A stretch of DNA of 64,000 bases, taken from positions 1 to 64,000 of the forward strand of contig NZ_JBIIAW010000002.1 of NCBI RefSeq assembly GCF_044239695.1. Direction: 5' to 3'. This document shows positions 8,616-16,844 of this stretch, piece after piece. Position 1 is the first letter of the stretch; the number at the start of each line of letters is the position of its first letter. Both the position numbers and the translations under genes were made by a program. The stretch comes from Pseudolysinimonas_A sp044239695. GTDB lineage: Bacteria; Actinomycetota; Actinomycetes; Actinomycetales; Microbacteriaceae. The notes beneath the pieces were generated by a model. It was not told the origin of the DNA. It saw only the letters and a program-made list of their open reading frames with translations, and made no database searches.

Positions 8616-8691
8616 GCGCTTGTAGCTCAACGGATAGAGCATCTGACTACGGATCAGAAGGTTGGGGGTTCGAATCCCTCCAGGCGCACCA
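8616..8691 (+). tRNA. tRNA-Arg(ACG), CCA encoded
   Basis: Acceptor stem GCGCTTG / CAGGCGC pairs over 7 bp. The D-arm TAGCTCAACGGATAGAGC, anticodon stem-loop CTGACTACGGATCAG with anticodon ACG, and T-arm GGGGGTTCGAATCCCTC are all present, followed by discriminator A and ACCA. The A34 of this tRNA is the classical substrate of TadA, encoded at 41837. Confidence 0.97.
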
Positions 8692-8747
8692 TTTCCCGCT
8701 TCGTCAAGACCCCCGCGGCACCCAGACTCTCGACTTAGCCTCGCGCT

Positions 8748-8936
8748 ATGAGCGACACTTCTTCGAACGGCTCCGACGCCATCAACTCCAGCGGCAACCA
8801 GCAGGGCGGCTCGGTCACGACCGACGCCATCGACACCGGGCTCTCCGACGACATCGACAGCAGCCTGACCGGCCAGGGGGTGTCCGATCGGGAGACCGTC
8901 GAGGACATCCGCGACTCCCAGAGCAAGAGCCGATAA
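8748..8936 (+). CDS. Small acidic hypothetical protein, 62 aa
   Basis: Ser/Asp/Gly-rich and apparently disordered (begins MSDTSSNGSDAINSSG, ends IRDSQSKSR). TAGCCT ends 6 bases before the ATG, matching the leaderless-promoter layout seen throughout the window, and this supports it as a gene. No family or function recognised. Confidence 0.6.
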   Translation: MSDTSSNGSDAINSSGNQQGGSVTTDAIDTGLSDDIDSSLTGQGVSDRETVEDIRDSQSKSR

Positions 8937-9014
8937 CCCTAGCCGGACATGCGCTCCAGGGGAACCCCCTTGTTTCGATGCGGGAGTGAGAGATTGCGCC
9001 CCTAAAATCAGGGG

Positions 9015-9833
9015 GTGGAGACGCCTGCCCCTGCACTGAGCGACGTGTTGCATCGCAACAACGTCACGGTGTCCGGCGTATCCGGAGCCCGTCCGATCGT
9101 CTTCGCGCACGGGTTCGGGTGCAGCCAGGTCATGTGGCGCCACGTGGCACCGGCGTTCGAGAGCGACCACCTCGTCGTGCTCTTCGACAGCGTGGGATCG
9201 GGCGAGTCCGATCTCAGCGCCTACCGTCCGGGCAAGTACGACTCTCTCGAGGGCTACGCGGCCGACCTGCTCGAGATCCTCGAGGCGCTCGACCTGAGGA
9301 ACGCCGTCATCGTCGGGCACTCGGTGAGCGCGATGGTCGCGGTACTCGCCGCGAATCGGGACTCTTCTCGGATCGGGCGACTCGTGCTGCTCGGACCGTC
9401 ACCGCGCTACATCGACACGCCGGACTACCGCGGCGGCTTCTCGCGGGAAGACATCCACGGTCTGCTCGACGCCCTCGACGCCAACTACTTCGGCTGGTCG
9501 AAGACGATGGCTCCGGTGATCATGGGCAACCCCGACCGAGCCGAGCTGGGCGAAGAACTCACCGAGAGCTTCTGCGCGACCGACCCGGCGATCGCGCGGC
9601 ACTTCGCCCACGTGACCTTCCTCTCCGACACCCGACGCGATCTCGCGGGGGTCTCGGTGCCGACCCTCGTCATCCAGACCGAGAACGACGTCATCGCCCC
9701 GCTCGAGGTCGGCCGTTTCGTGCACGAGTCGATTCCGCGCTCGGTGTTCCGGATCATCCCGGTGTCGGGTCATATGCCGCACCTCTCGGGTCCCGCAGAA
9801 GTCATCGCCGCCATCCGCGAGTTCGTGGGCTGA
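9015..9833 (+). CDS. RsbQ-like alpha/beta hydrolase
   Basis: 272-aa single-domain alpha/beta hydrolase. Nucleophile elbow GHSVSAM with Ser103, acid Asp225 in TENDVIAP and His253 in SGHMPHL are at offsets of 6-7 from the triad of Bacillus RsbQ (S96, D219, H247). Other RsbQ features, such as HGFGCSQVMWRHVAPAF and FDSVGSGESD, are present. In Bacillus, RsbQ works with the PAS domain of RsbP to relay energy stress; relatives include the KAI2/D14 receptors. Here the next gene, 3 bases on, is a PAS-GAF-GGDEF protein. GTG start with TAAAAT 6 bases upstream, so probably leaderless. Confidence 0.85.
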   Translation: METPAPALSDVLHRNNVTVSGVSGARPIVFAHGFGCSQVMWRHVAPAFESDHLVVLFDSVGSGESDLSAYRPGKYDSLEGYAADLLEILEALDLRNAVIVGHSVSAMVAVLAANRDSSRIGRLVLLGPSPRYIDTPDYRGGFSREDIHGLLDALDANYFGWSKTMAPVIMGNPDRAELGEELTESFCATDPAIARHFAHVTFLSDTRRDLAGVSVPTLVIQTENDVIAPLEVGRFVHESIPRSVFRIIPVSGHMPHLSGPAEVIAAIREFVG

Positions 9834-9836
9834 GGC

Positions 9837-11240
9837 ATGCCCGAGTACGAGGATTTCGAGGAGCTGTACCACGACGCCCCCGTCGGCTACTTCACGACCA
9901 AGATCGATGACCGCATCACGCGGGTGAACCGGCGCTTCCTGGAATGGACGGGCTACGACGAGTCGGATGTCGTCGGCTCGAGGTTCGTCGATCTGCTCGA
10001 CGCCGGCACCCAGCTCTTTTACGAGACCCGGCATGTGCCGGTGCTGCACCTCGAGGGGGAGACCCGCGAAGTCGTGCTCGGCATCCGGCGCAAAGACGGC
10101 GAGGTGCTGCCGGTGCTGATCAACTCGGTGCTCGTGCTCGGCGCCGACGAGCAGCCGCGACTCGTGCGCTCGGCGATCTTCGATGCGACCGCCCGCAGCC
10201 AGTACGAACGCGACCTCGTGTCCGAGCGTCGCACCGCCGAGTCGGCCGCCGCGCGCGTGCAGGTGCTCCAGAACGCCTCGGTGCAGTTCGCGGAGGCCAC
10301 CACCCAGATCGACCTGGCCGAGGCCCTCACCCAGATCGTCGCAGACTCCCTGGTCGCGACGGTCGCCTGTGTCGCGACGATCGACGCGCAGGGTGAGCTC
10401 GAGGTCATCGCCGGCGTCAATCCGATCGACGGCCTCTACACGCGCTCGGATGCGCGCCCGGGTACCGACTCGGTGCGCCAGGGGGAGCCGCTGGTGTTCC
10501 CGGGGCACGAAGAGATGGAGGCCGACTACCCGGTGATCGCGGCGGCGATGCGGACCGCGCGTCTCGAAGGGCTCGCGGCCTTCCCGCTGCTGCGCGACCA
10601 CGCCCCGTTCGGAGTCGTCGCGGCGTTCTTCGCCCGACGCCGCGAGCTCGAGCCGGCCGCGATCGAACTCGTGGAGGCGATCGCGCGTCAGGCCGCGCAG
10701 GCCCTCGCCCGCATCCGCCTGCAGGAGGAGCTCGCGCATCTCGCCCTGCACGACCAGCTCACCGGCCTCGCGAACCGTGCGCTCTTGCGCGAGCACATCG
10801 ACTCCGCGCTCGCCGCGAGTGCTCGCACGACGCAGCCGGTCGCGATGATGTTCATCGACCTCGACGGCTTCAAGCTGATCAACGACCGCCTCGGCCACTC
10901 GGTCGGAGACGACGTGCTGCGCGAGGTCGCCGCGCGTCTGCGCTCGGTGGTGCGCGAGACGGATGTCATCGGCCGGTTCGGCGGCGACGAGTTCATCGTG
11001 CTCTGCCCCGAGACCGACGACTCTCAGGCCGAGGTGATCGGTGAGCGACTGCGGCAGGCCGTCGAGCAGCCGATGGAATGGCTCCCGGCCGGTTTCGCGG
11101 TGTCGGCGAGCGTCGGCGTCGTCGTGCATGACGCGAGCGAGCACCGACCGACGACGGACGAACTCGTGCAGATCGCCGACGCCGAGATGTATCGGGCGAA
11201 GAACAGCGGCCGCAACCGCGTGAGCATCGCGGGTCGCTAG
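9837..11240 (+). CDS. PAS-GAF-GGDEF diguanylate cyclase
   Basis: Domains in order: PAS (about residues 5-120, DAPVGYFTTKIDDRITRVN), a short coiled-coil linker (about 120-150), GAF (about 150-290) and GGDEF (about 300-465). The active-site GGDEF motif is intact at about 382-386 and is preceded by MMFIDLDGFKLIN, so it should make c-di-GMP. There is no EAL domain and no membrane segment, so it is a cytosolic sensor. The gene follows the RsbQ-like hydrolase by 3 bases. By analogy with RsbQ-RsbP, the PAS domain is the likely receiver of the hydrolase signal (inference). Confidence 0.9.
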   Translation: MPEYEDFEELYHDAPVGYFTTKIDDRITRVNRRFLEWTGYDESDVVGSRFVDLLDAGTQLFYETRHVPVLHLEGETREVVLGIRRKDGEVLPVLINSVLVLGADEQPRLVRSAIFDATARSQYERDLVSERRTAESAAARVQVLQNASVQFAEATTQIDLAEALTQIVADSLVATVACVATIDAQGELEVIAGVNPIDGLYTRSDARPGTDSVRQGEPLVFPGHEEMEADYPVIAAAMRTARLEGLAAFPLLRDHAPFGVVAAFFARRRELEPAAIELVEAIARQAAQALARIRLQEELAHLALHDQLTGLANRALLREHIDSALAASARTTQPVAMMFIDLDGFKLINDRLGHSVGDDVLREVAARLRSVVRETDVIGRFGGDEFIVLCPETDDSQAEVIGERLRQAVEQPMEWLPAGFAVSASVGVVVHDASEHRPTTDELVQIADAEMYRAKNSGRNRVSIAGR

Positions 11241-11261
11241 ACCCGCGGAGGCGTCGAGCGG

Positions 11262-12110
11262 CTAGACCGCGACCGACTCCTCCGTCAGCGGCACGGCGTC
11301 GGGGGTGCCTTCCCCCTCGGCCGAGATGCCGCGCTTGTCGAGGGCGCTCTCGACGATCGTGAGGCCGGTCATCCCGGGCAGCTTCGCGATGTGCGAGTCG
11401 ATGCTGCGGATGAGCTTGCGTCCTTCCGCTCCGGCGAAGAGGTGGCCCATGACGTGGGTCACCTCGCTGTCGGGCGAGATGGTCGAGCCGACCGGTGCCC
11501 AGAACCTGCTGAGGGCGAACCGGGCGATGACCTGGGCCTTCTTGCTCTTCTCGAGGCGGTCGCGTGCCTGCGACGCGTAGAAGGCGACGTGCTTGGTCTC
11601 CTGCGCCGCGATCCGCTTGAGCAGTTCGGCGAGCACGGGGTGGTTCTCCTGGCGGGCCATGCGCAGGTAGGCGGCGTTGGCCGACCACTCGTTGGCGGCG
11701 CCCCAGGCCATGTGCACGGCGACGAAGTCGTTGCCGACGAGGCCGCCGAGCATCGACTGCTTGATCGGGTCGAGGCGGTCCTTCCACCCGAGCTTGAGCC
11801 GCGACGCCTTGAGCTCGTCGAAGTCGACGGTGATCCCGTGCTTGCCGAGGACGGCGGCGAGGGCCTCCCCGTGCCAGAACTCCTCGCGGTTCCACATCGT
11901 CATGAACGAGCCGACTTCGGGCTCCTTGTGGGACGGCGTGGTGAGCAGATCCCGGAGGTAGCAGACCGTGTGGTATTCGACGTCGCACATGTAGCGCAGC
12001 ACGCGCAGGCTCGACTCCGGCAACGGGTTGGTCTCGAACGATTCGAGGTCGAGATCGGTCCAGGTCACCGGCTCGGAGTTGGCGGTGTACTTGTCGATGT
12101 CGAACGCCAC
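11262..12110 (-). CDS. Ferritin-like diiron protein (intact metal site), 282 aa
   Basis: Four-helix ferritin-like protein with a complete diiron ligand set: Glu in CDVEYHT (helix 1), ExxH in NREEFWHGEAL (helix 2), Glu in AANEWSANAAY (helix 3) and ExxH in AAQETKHVAFY (helix 4). Soluble, with no signal peptide. Such sites support O2-dependent desaturation, hydroxylation or aldehyde chemistry on lipids. Third gene of a minus-strand operon with an acyl reductase-HAD fusion and a degenerate paralogue. GTG start with AAGGGAG upstream. Substrate unknown; a role in alkyl or vinyl-ether lipid formation is inferred from the neighbours. Confidence 0.8.
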   Translation of the reverse strand: MAFDIDKYTANSEPVTWTDLDLESFETNPLPESSLRVLRYMCDVEYHTVCYLRDLLTTPSHKEPEVGSFMTMWNREEFWHGEALAAVLGKHGITVDFDELKASRLKLGWKDRLDPIKQSMLGGLVGNDFVAVHMAWGAANEWSANAAYLRMARQENHPVLAELLKRIAAQETKHVAFYASQARDRLEKSKKAQVIARFALSRFWAPVGSTISPDSEVTHVMGHLFAGAEGRKLIRSIDSHIAKLPGMTGLTIVESALDKRGISAEGEGTPDAVPLTEESVAV

Positions 12111-12140
12111 GGGTGGCTCCCTTAGTCGGAGGGGGTCGGG

Positions 12141-14456
12141 TTACTGCTTCTCGGGCTTCGGAGCCGCGGCGGGCACCGGATTGCCGTCCATCAAAGCACG
12201 CTTCGGTGAACGCATGCCCTTCTTCCAGTTCTGAATCGGCCACTGACGCTTCTGCGCCTCTTTGGCCAACTGGGGGTCGGGATTGACCGCGGTGGGGTGG
12301 CCGAGCATCTCGAGCCATCCCAGGTCGGCATGGCTGTCGCCGTAGCCGTACGACGCGGCGAGGTCGGCGCCGTGCTCCGTGGCGTACCGCGCGAGCCAGG
12401 CCGCGCGCGACTCGTCGACGATCGGCGGCTTCGTGAGGTATCCCGTGAGCACCCCGTCGCGCTCGTGCATCGTGGTCGCGACGACCTCGTCGAAGAGGTT
12501 CTCGAACGGCTTCGCGAGCAAGCCGATCGACCCCGACACCAGCACCGTCCGGTGTCCGGCGTCCTTGTGCGCCTGGATCTGCGCGAGGGCTTCGTGGCTC
12601 GTGTGACGGCGCATCGTGGTGCCGTAGCCGCCCGCGACGATCTTCTCCAGACGCGCCACCGGCATGCCCTCGTAGCGGCGCAGGAAGCTGCGGATGAACT
12701 CGCCCCGGTTCCGGCGTTCGGCGCGCAGGTAGCCGGGGACCGAACCGAGGATGCGCAGCACCTCGCCGGGCCAGGCGGCCTTGCGCAGGCCCGCGGAGCG
12801 CACCCAGAGGTACTGCTGCACGATGTTCGAGTCGACGACCGTGCCCTCCATGTCGAACACGGCGAGCACGTCGCCGCGAGGCGGCAGCTCGGCCCGACGG
12901 GTCGGCACGGCGGCGGCGCGCTCGGCCTGGCGGGCGCGTGAGAACGCCGTGGTGAGGTTCGTGATCGCCGGGAAGTGCACGTTCTGCAGGTAGTCGTCCC
13001 AGTCGATCGCCGAGATGTCGAAGCCCTTGTCGGCCTTCTCCTTCGCGGGGAGGGCGTCATGCAACGCGCGGAGGTTGGTGTCGTCGAAGATCAGCTCGGT
13101 CTCGACGTACACGCGGTAGAGCGACACGAAGTTGCGCAGGGTCGCGAGGTCGGCGACGCCCTTCTGCAGCTTCGCGAGGGTCGCCGTCGAGCCCTTCGTC
13201 TTCGGCAGGATCCGCAGGGCGCGTTCGCCGGCGCGCACCCGGCGTTCGAGCCGGTTGATGCCGCGCTCGACCTTGTCGGGCCCGGGGAACTTCCACTCGG
13301 GAGCCGCGATCGGGTTGCCCTTGCGGTCGGTGAGCGGGTTCTTCACGAAGAACTGGTGCACGTTCTCGTACATCTGGTGGAACGGCACGGGATTCGAGGC
13401 GCCCGAGGCGACGTGGTAGTACTCCGGCTCGCCCTTCTTCGCGGGGTTGGCCGCGGCGGCGAGGATCGTGTTGACGACGTAGTCGACCGGGATGAGGTCG
13501 AGGATGCTGTCGGGCAGACCGGGGAACTCGGGAAGCTGACCCTTGCCGTAGGCCATGATCAGCGGGTCGGCGACCTTGAAGCCGTCGATCCAGCCGGGGT
13601 AGGGATGCTTGAGGGCGCTCTCGATGATCGCGGGGCGCACGATCGACAGACGGTGGTCCTGGCCCCACAGCTCTTCGGCGGCGCGCTCGGAGAACGCCTT
13701 CGACAACGTGTAGACGTCGGTCCAGCCGAGGCTCTGGGCGCGGGTGCGGCCGGCATCCACCAGTTCCTTCTTGACCCACGCGGTGCGCGCGACCTCGCTC
13801 CACTTGGCGACGGCCTGCGGGCCCTCCTTGCCGTGGTCGGCCTGCGCGACCTGCATGAACTCGCGCAGACGGTGCGGTTCTCGCGACTCGTTCTCGATGC
13901 GGGTGTGGGCGGCGAACGCGGACGCGTACTCGGCGCGCCAATCCACGTCGTGCTTGAGGCTCGCCTCGGGCGCGACGCCCTTGCGCAGGCCCTGCACGTA
14001 GCAGGTGGAGACGTGCACGACGCGCGGGTCGCCCCCGGCGGCGCGGACGCTCTCGTAGAGGTTGATGGCGCCGCCGATGTTGGCCTCGAACGACTCGTTG
14101 ATCGGGTCGTCGAACGAGACGCTCGCGGCGCTGTGGATGACGAGGTCGAGATCCTTCGGCAGGGTCATCGGCGAGCTCAAGCCCCCCGCCAACACCTTGA
14201 TGCGGTTCTTGACGGCGTCCTCGACGCCGCGCTCGCCGACCTTGTCGCGCCAAGCGGCGAAGACGGGTTTCTGCAAGAGGGAGCGCACGCGGTCCTCTGC
14301 GCTCGCCCCGCCCTTCACGCGCACGAGGATCGTCACCGTCGTGTCGGGGTGGTCGTTGAGCAGTCGTTCGAGCACGGCCTGACCGACGAAGCCGGTGGCC
14401 CCGGTCAGGAAGACCTTCGCACTGCCCAGATCGGTGGTCGCCTTCTTCGGAGTCAC
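12141..14456 (-). CDS. Fatty acyl reductase (SDR) - HAD-IB phosphatase fusion, 771 aa
   Basis: N-terminal extended-SDR acyl reductase domain (about residues 10-380) with NAD(P) motif LTGATGFVGQAVL and catalytic YTLSK, of the FAR/thioester-reductase type that reduces acyl-CoA to aldehyde or alcohol. A linker follows, then a C-terminal HAD-IB hydrolase (about 540-745) with motif I FDMEGTVVDSN, motif II VLVSGS and motif IV GYGDSHADLGWL. Motif I has Glu in place of the usual second Asp (DxE for DxD), so phosphatase activity is uncertain. GTG start overlaps the stop of the degenerate diiron gene (GTGA). Probably supplies fatty alcohol for the alkyl-DHAP synthase at 16841 (inference). Confidence 0.8.
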   Translation of the reverse strand: MTPKKATTDLGSAKVFLTGATGFVGQAVLERLLNDHPDTTVTILVRVKGGASAEDRVRSLLQKPVFAAWRDKVGERGVEDAVKNRIKVLAGGLSSPMTLPKDLDLVIHSAASVSFDDPINESFEANIGGAINLYESVRAAGGDPRVVHVSTCYVQGLRKGVAPEASLKHDVDWRAEYASAFAAHTRIENESREPHRLREFMQVAQADHGKEGPQAVAKWSEVARTAWVKKELVDAGRTRAQSLGWTDVYTLSKAFSERAAEELWGQDHRLSIVRPAIIESALKHPYPGWIDGFKVADPLIMAYGKGQLPEFPGLPDSILDLIPVDYVVNTILAAAANPAKKGEPEYYHVASGASNPVPFHQMYENVHQFFVKNPLTDRKGNPIAAPEWKFPGPDKVERGINRLERRVRAGERALRILPKTKGSTATLAKLQKGVADLATLRNFVSLYRVYVETELIFDDTNLRALHDALPAKEKADKGFDISAIDWDDYLQNVHFPAITNLTTAFSRARQAERAAAVPTRRAELPPRGDVLAVFDMEGTVVDSNIVQQYLWVRSAGLRKAAWPGEVLRILGSVPGYLRAERRNRGEFIRSFLRRYEGMPVARLEKIVAGGYGTTMRRHTSHEALAQIQAHKDAGHRTVLVSGSIGLLAKPFENLFDEVVATTMHERDGVLTGYLTKPPIVDESRAAWLARYATEHGADLAASYGYGDSHADLGWLEMLGHPTAVNPDPQLAKEAQKRQWPIQNWKKGMRSPKRALMDGNPVPAAAPKPEKQ

Positions 14457-15229
14457 GGGACCAGTCTCGCAGCCACGGTGGGTGCGACGTCACTCAGGCC
14501 CGGGAGTGCGGCGACCAGCGCCGAGATCTCGGCCGCCCGGGCGGCTCCCTCGGGTCCGCCGAACACCGCCGCCTCGAAGTAGGCCCGATCCTGTGCCGAG
14601 CGGTCGACGGCGCCGAGCGGCCACGCGGAGCGCTTGACCTCCTTCTGCGCGAGCTTCCGCGCGCGTGCCGAGCCCGACAACCGGCGCTCGGCGTCTTCGG
14701 CGAGGAACGCGATGTGCCGTTCCTTCAGCTCGATGATCATGTCGGCGACCGGACGGATGGCGACGGCGAGCTCGCCGAGCCGCCGGTAGGCCGCCGCGGT
14801 GATCCATTCGTCGATGAGGCCCGTGGTCACGTGCGCGGCGACGAGCTCGGGCCCCGCGATGTTGCCGGCGATCGCGCGCGCGATCGGTCCGCGGCGTTCG
14901 AAGCGCTCGCGCGGCGAGAGCCGGCGGGCACCCTCGGGAGAGGTGAGGTCGTGGCCGGTGGCCTCGAGCACGGCGTCGAGCGCGTCGGCGACCCAGAACT
15001 TCTCGAACGCCCAGGTCGTGAGGAACGCGGTGACGCGGGCATCCTTGTGCGTCGCCGTCACGAGAACGTTCCGCATCCGCTCCATCGTGTGGTGCTCGAG
15101 GTCGCGCATCGTGCGCACCAGACGGGCGGCATCGGCGTCGAGGTCGGCCGGGGTGAGGGCCTCGAGATCGAGTTCCGCGCGGTGGCTGCCGCGCGCGGTG
15201 CGGGCGAACTCACGGACGTCGAAAGTCAT
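14453..15229 (-). CDS. Degenerate ferritin-like paralogue of the 11262 protein, 258 aa
   Basis: Aligns along its length with the 11262 protein, but the diiron ligands are mostly lost. Helix 1 keeps Glu (RDLEHHT) and helix 3 keeps Glu (IDEWITAAAY), while helix 2 has EKFWVADAL in place of EEFWHGEAL (ligand Glu to Lys, His to Val) and helix 4 has LKERHIAF in place of QETKHVAF (ligand Glu to Lys). It is therefore unlikely to hold two irons and may be a structural partner of the intact paralogue. First gene of the operon. ATG at 15229 has GAAGGG upstream; an in-frame extension to 15262 is less likely. Confidence 0.75.
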   Translation of the reverse strand: MTFDVREFARTARGSHRAELDLEALTPADLDADAARLVRTMRDLEHHTMERMRNVLVTATHKDARVTAFLTTWAFEKFWVADALDAVLEATGHDLTSPEGARRLSPRERFERRGPIARAIAGNIAGPELVAAHVTTGLIDEWITAAAYRRLGELAVAIRPVADMIIELKERHIAFLAEDAERRLSGSARARKLAQKEVKRSAWPLGAVDRSAQDRAYFEAAVFGGPEGAARAAEISALVAALPGLSDVAPTVAARLVP

Positions 15230-15306
15230 GGGGTGGGGCCCTTCGTCACGCGGCGGCCCCATCCCGGCTGCTTCGCGATGGTGCCCTGCACCGTATCGTA
15301 AGGCAC

Positions 15307-16089
15307 ATGGGTATCGCTCTCGTCACGGGAGGGACGTCGGGGATCGGCGCCACCTTCGCCCGCCAACTGGCCGCGAACGGCGACGACATCGTGCTCGTCG
15401 CCCGGGACGAGTCGAGGCTCGAACAGATGGCCCATGAACTGCGCGGCATGGGTCGCGAGGTCGAGATCCTGCCCGCCGATCTGTCGAAGCGGGCGGACGT
15501 CGCCAAGGTCGTGACGCGTCTCGAGGACGCGGCCCGGCCGATCGACGTGCTCGTGAACAATGCCGGTTTCGGCATGCATTCCAAGCTGTCGGATGCCGAC
15601 TCCACGGTTCACGACTTCGCCTTCGAGGTCATGGTGCGTGCCGTGCGCGAACTCGGAGCCGCGGCGGCCCGCTCGATGCGCGCGCGGGGGCACGGCCGCA
15701 TCATCAACGTCTCGAGCACCGCGGGCTTCATCACGATGGCGAGCGGGTACTCGGCGATCAAGACCTGGGTCACCGCGTTCAGCGAGGGACTCTCCAACGA
15801 CCTGCACAGGACCGGCGTCACCGTCACGGCGCTCTGCCCCGGCTGGGTGCATACCGAATTCCATGCCCGCGCGGGAATCTCGAAGGGCGGCATCCCGAGC
15901 TGGATGTGGCTCGACTCCGAAAAGCTCGTGAAATCCGCGTTGCGGGATGCCGAGCGGGGCAAGGTCATCTCCATACCGAGTGTTCGGTACAAGGTGCTGA
16001 TGTGGTTCGCCCGACACCTCCCGAGGTCGGCCGTCCGGTCGATCTCCCGTGCCATTTCGTCCAGTCGCAGTAGTACCGTGACGGAGTGA
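15307..16089 (+). CDS. Short-chain dehydrogenase/reductase, 260 aa
   Basis: Classical SDR: cofactor motif VTGGTSGIG (residues 6-14), NNAG near 85, catalytic Ser in VSSTAGF and YSAIK near 150, and CPGWVHTEF after the active site. A basic, serine-rich C-terminal tail follows. The GTG of the PlsC gene overlaps its stop. Within the predicted ether-lipid pathway this is the natural candidate for acyl- or alkyl-DHAP reductase, a step done by SDR enzymes (Ayr1/PexRAP) in eukaryotes. The assignment to that substrate is inference. TATCGT ends 7 bases before the ATG. Confidence 0.8.
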   Translation: MGIALVTGGTSGIGATFARQLAANGDDIVLVARDESRLEQMAHELRGMGREVEILPADLSKRADVAKVVTRLEDAARPIDVLVNNAGFGMHSKLSDADSTVHDFAFEVMVRAVRELGAAAARSMRARGHGRIINVSSTAGFITMASGYSAIKTWVTAFSEGLSNDLHRTGVTVTALCPGWVHTEFHARAGISKGGIPSWMWLDSEKLVKSALRDAERGKVISIPSVRYKVLMWFARHLPRSAVRSISRAISSSRSSTVTE

Positions 16090-16844
16090 CCGAAGACGAG
16101 CGCGCGGAGAAGGAGCGATCCATGTCCGCGAAGGCGAAGCGGTTCACCTCGAAAGGTCGCGCCGCCGCGCGGTTCGTCGCCCAACGCGGGCTGCTCGTGC
16201 CCGTCGCCTGGTCGACCGTCAAGGTCGAAGTGCACGGCGTCAAGAACCTGAAGAAGGTCGGCAAGTCCTTCATCGTCATCGCCAACCACTCGAGTCACCT
16301 CGACGCCCCGCTCATCCTGGGATCCCTGCCGATGCGGATGTCGCGCTATCTCGCCGCCGGCGCCGCGGCGGACTACTTCTTCGACGTCTGGTGGCGACGC
16401 GGCCTGACCAGCCTGTTCTTCAACGCGTTCCCGGTCGACCGCTCCGGCGTGAACCCGCGCGGGGTGAGCGCGAAGGTGCTGCTGCAGAAGGGGGTGCCGC
16501 TGACGGTGTTCCCCGAGGGCACCCGCGCGAAGGACTACCGCAAGCTCGGCCACTTCAAGCCCGGTGCCGCGGCCCTGGCCTCCGCGACCGGAGTGCCGAT
16601 CGTCCCCGTGGCTCTCGTCGGTGCCGGTCGCGCCCACCCGCGGGGCGGCAAGTGGCCCAAGCCCGGCCGCCTCGCCGTCGGCGTCGTCTACGGAGAGCCG
16701 ATGTACGCTCGCGACGGCGAAGTGCCGACCGCGTTCATGGCCCGGGTGAAGGCTCAGATCGAGAGCATGATCGCCGAGCACGGCCCCCGCATCCTGGGCT
16801 CCGACTACCGAGCCCCCGAAGAACCCGAAGGAAAGCGTTCATGA
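16086..16844 (+). CDS. PlsC-type 1-acyl-glycerol-3-phosphate acyltransferase family protein
   Basis: 252 aa with the four acyltransferase motifs: NHSSHLD (HX4D) near residue 72, NAFPVDR near 117, FPEGTR near 146 and VPVALVG near 175. No obvious membrane-spanning helix beyond a hydrophobic N-terminal patch, so probably membrane-associated at the inner face. It acylates a glycerol-phosphate or DHAP acceptor. Coupled to the SDR (GTGA) and to the alkyl-DHAP synthase (ATGA). In this setting it could be a DHAP acyltransferase making the acyl-DHAP substrate, or the sn-2 acyltransferase acting after alkylation (inference). Confidence 0.85.
   Translation: MTEDERAEKERSMSAKAKRFTSKGRAAARFVAQRGLLVPVAWSTVKVEVHGVKNLKKVGKSFIVIANHSSHLDAPLILGSLPMRMSRYLAAGAAADYFFDVWWRRGLTSLFFNAFPVDRSGVNPRGVSAKVLLQKGVPLTVFPEGTRAKDYRKLGHFKPGAAALASATGVPIVPVALVGAGRAHPRGGKWPKPGRLAVGVVYGEPMYARDGEVPTAFMARVKAQIESMIAEHGPRILGSDYRAPEEPEGKRS

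Noticed and set aside
8514..9320. Minus-strand 268-codon frame containing GAPGGIRTPNLLIRSQMLYP
   Set aside because: This peptide is the antisense translation of tRNA-Arg at 8616-8691, a well-known spurious annotation; the real genes here are on the plus strand.
12975..14582. Plus-strand 535-codon frame opposite the acyl reductase gene
   Set aside because: Composition of a high-GC antisense shadow; the minus-strand gene carries SDR and HAD motifs.
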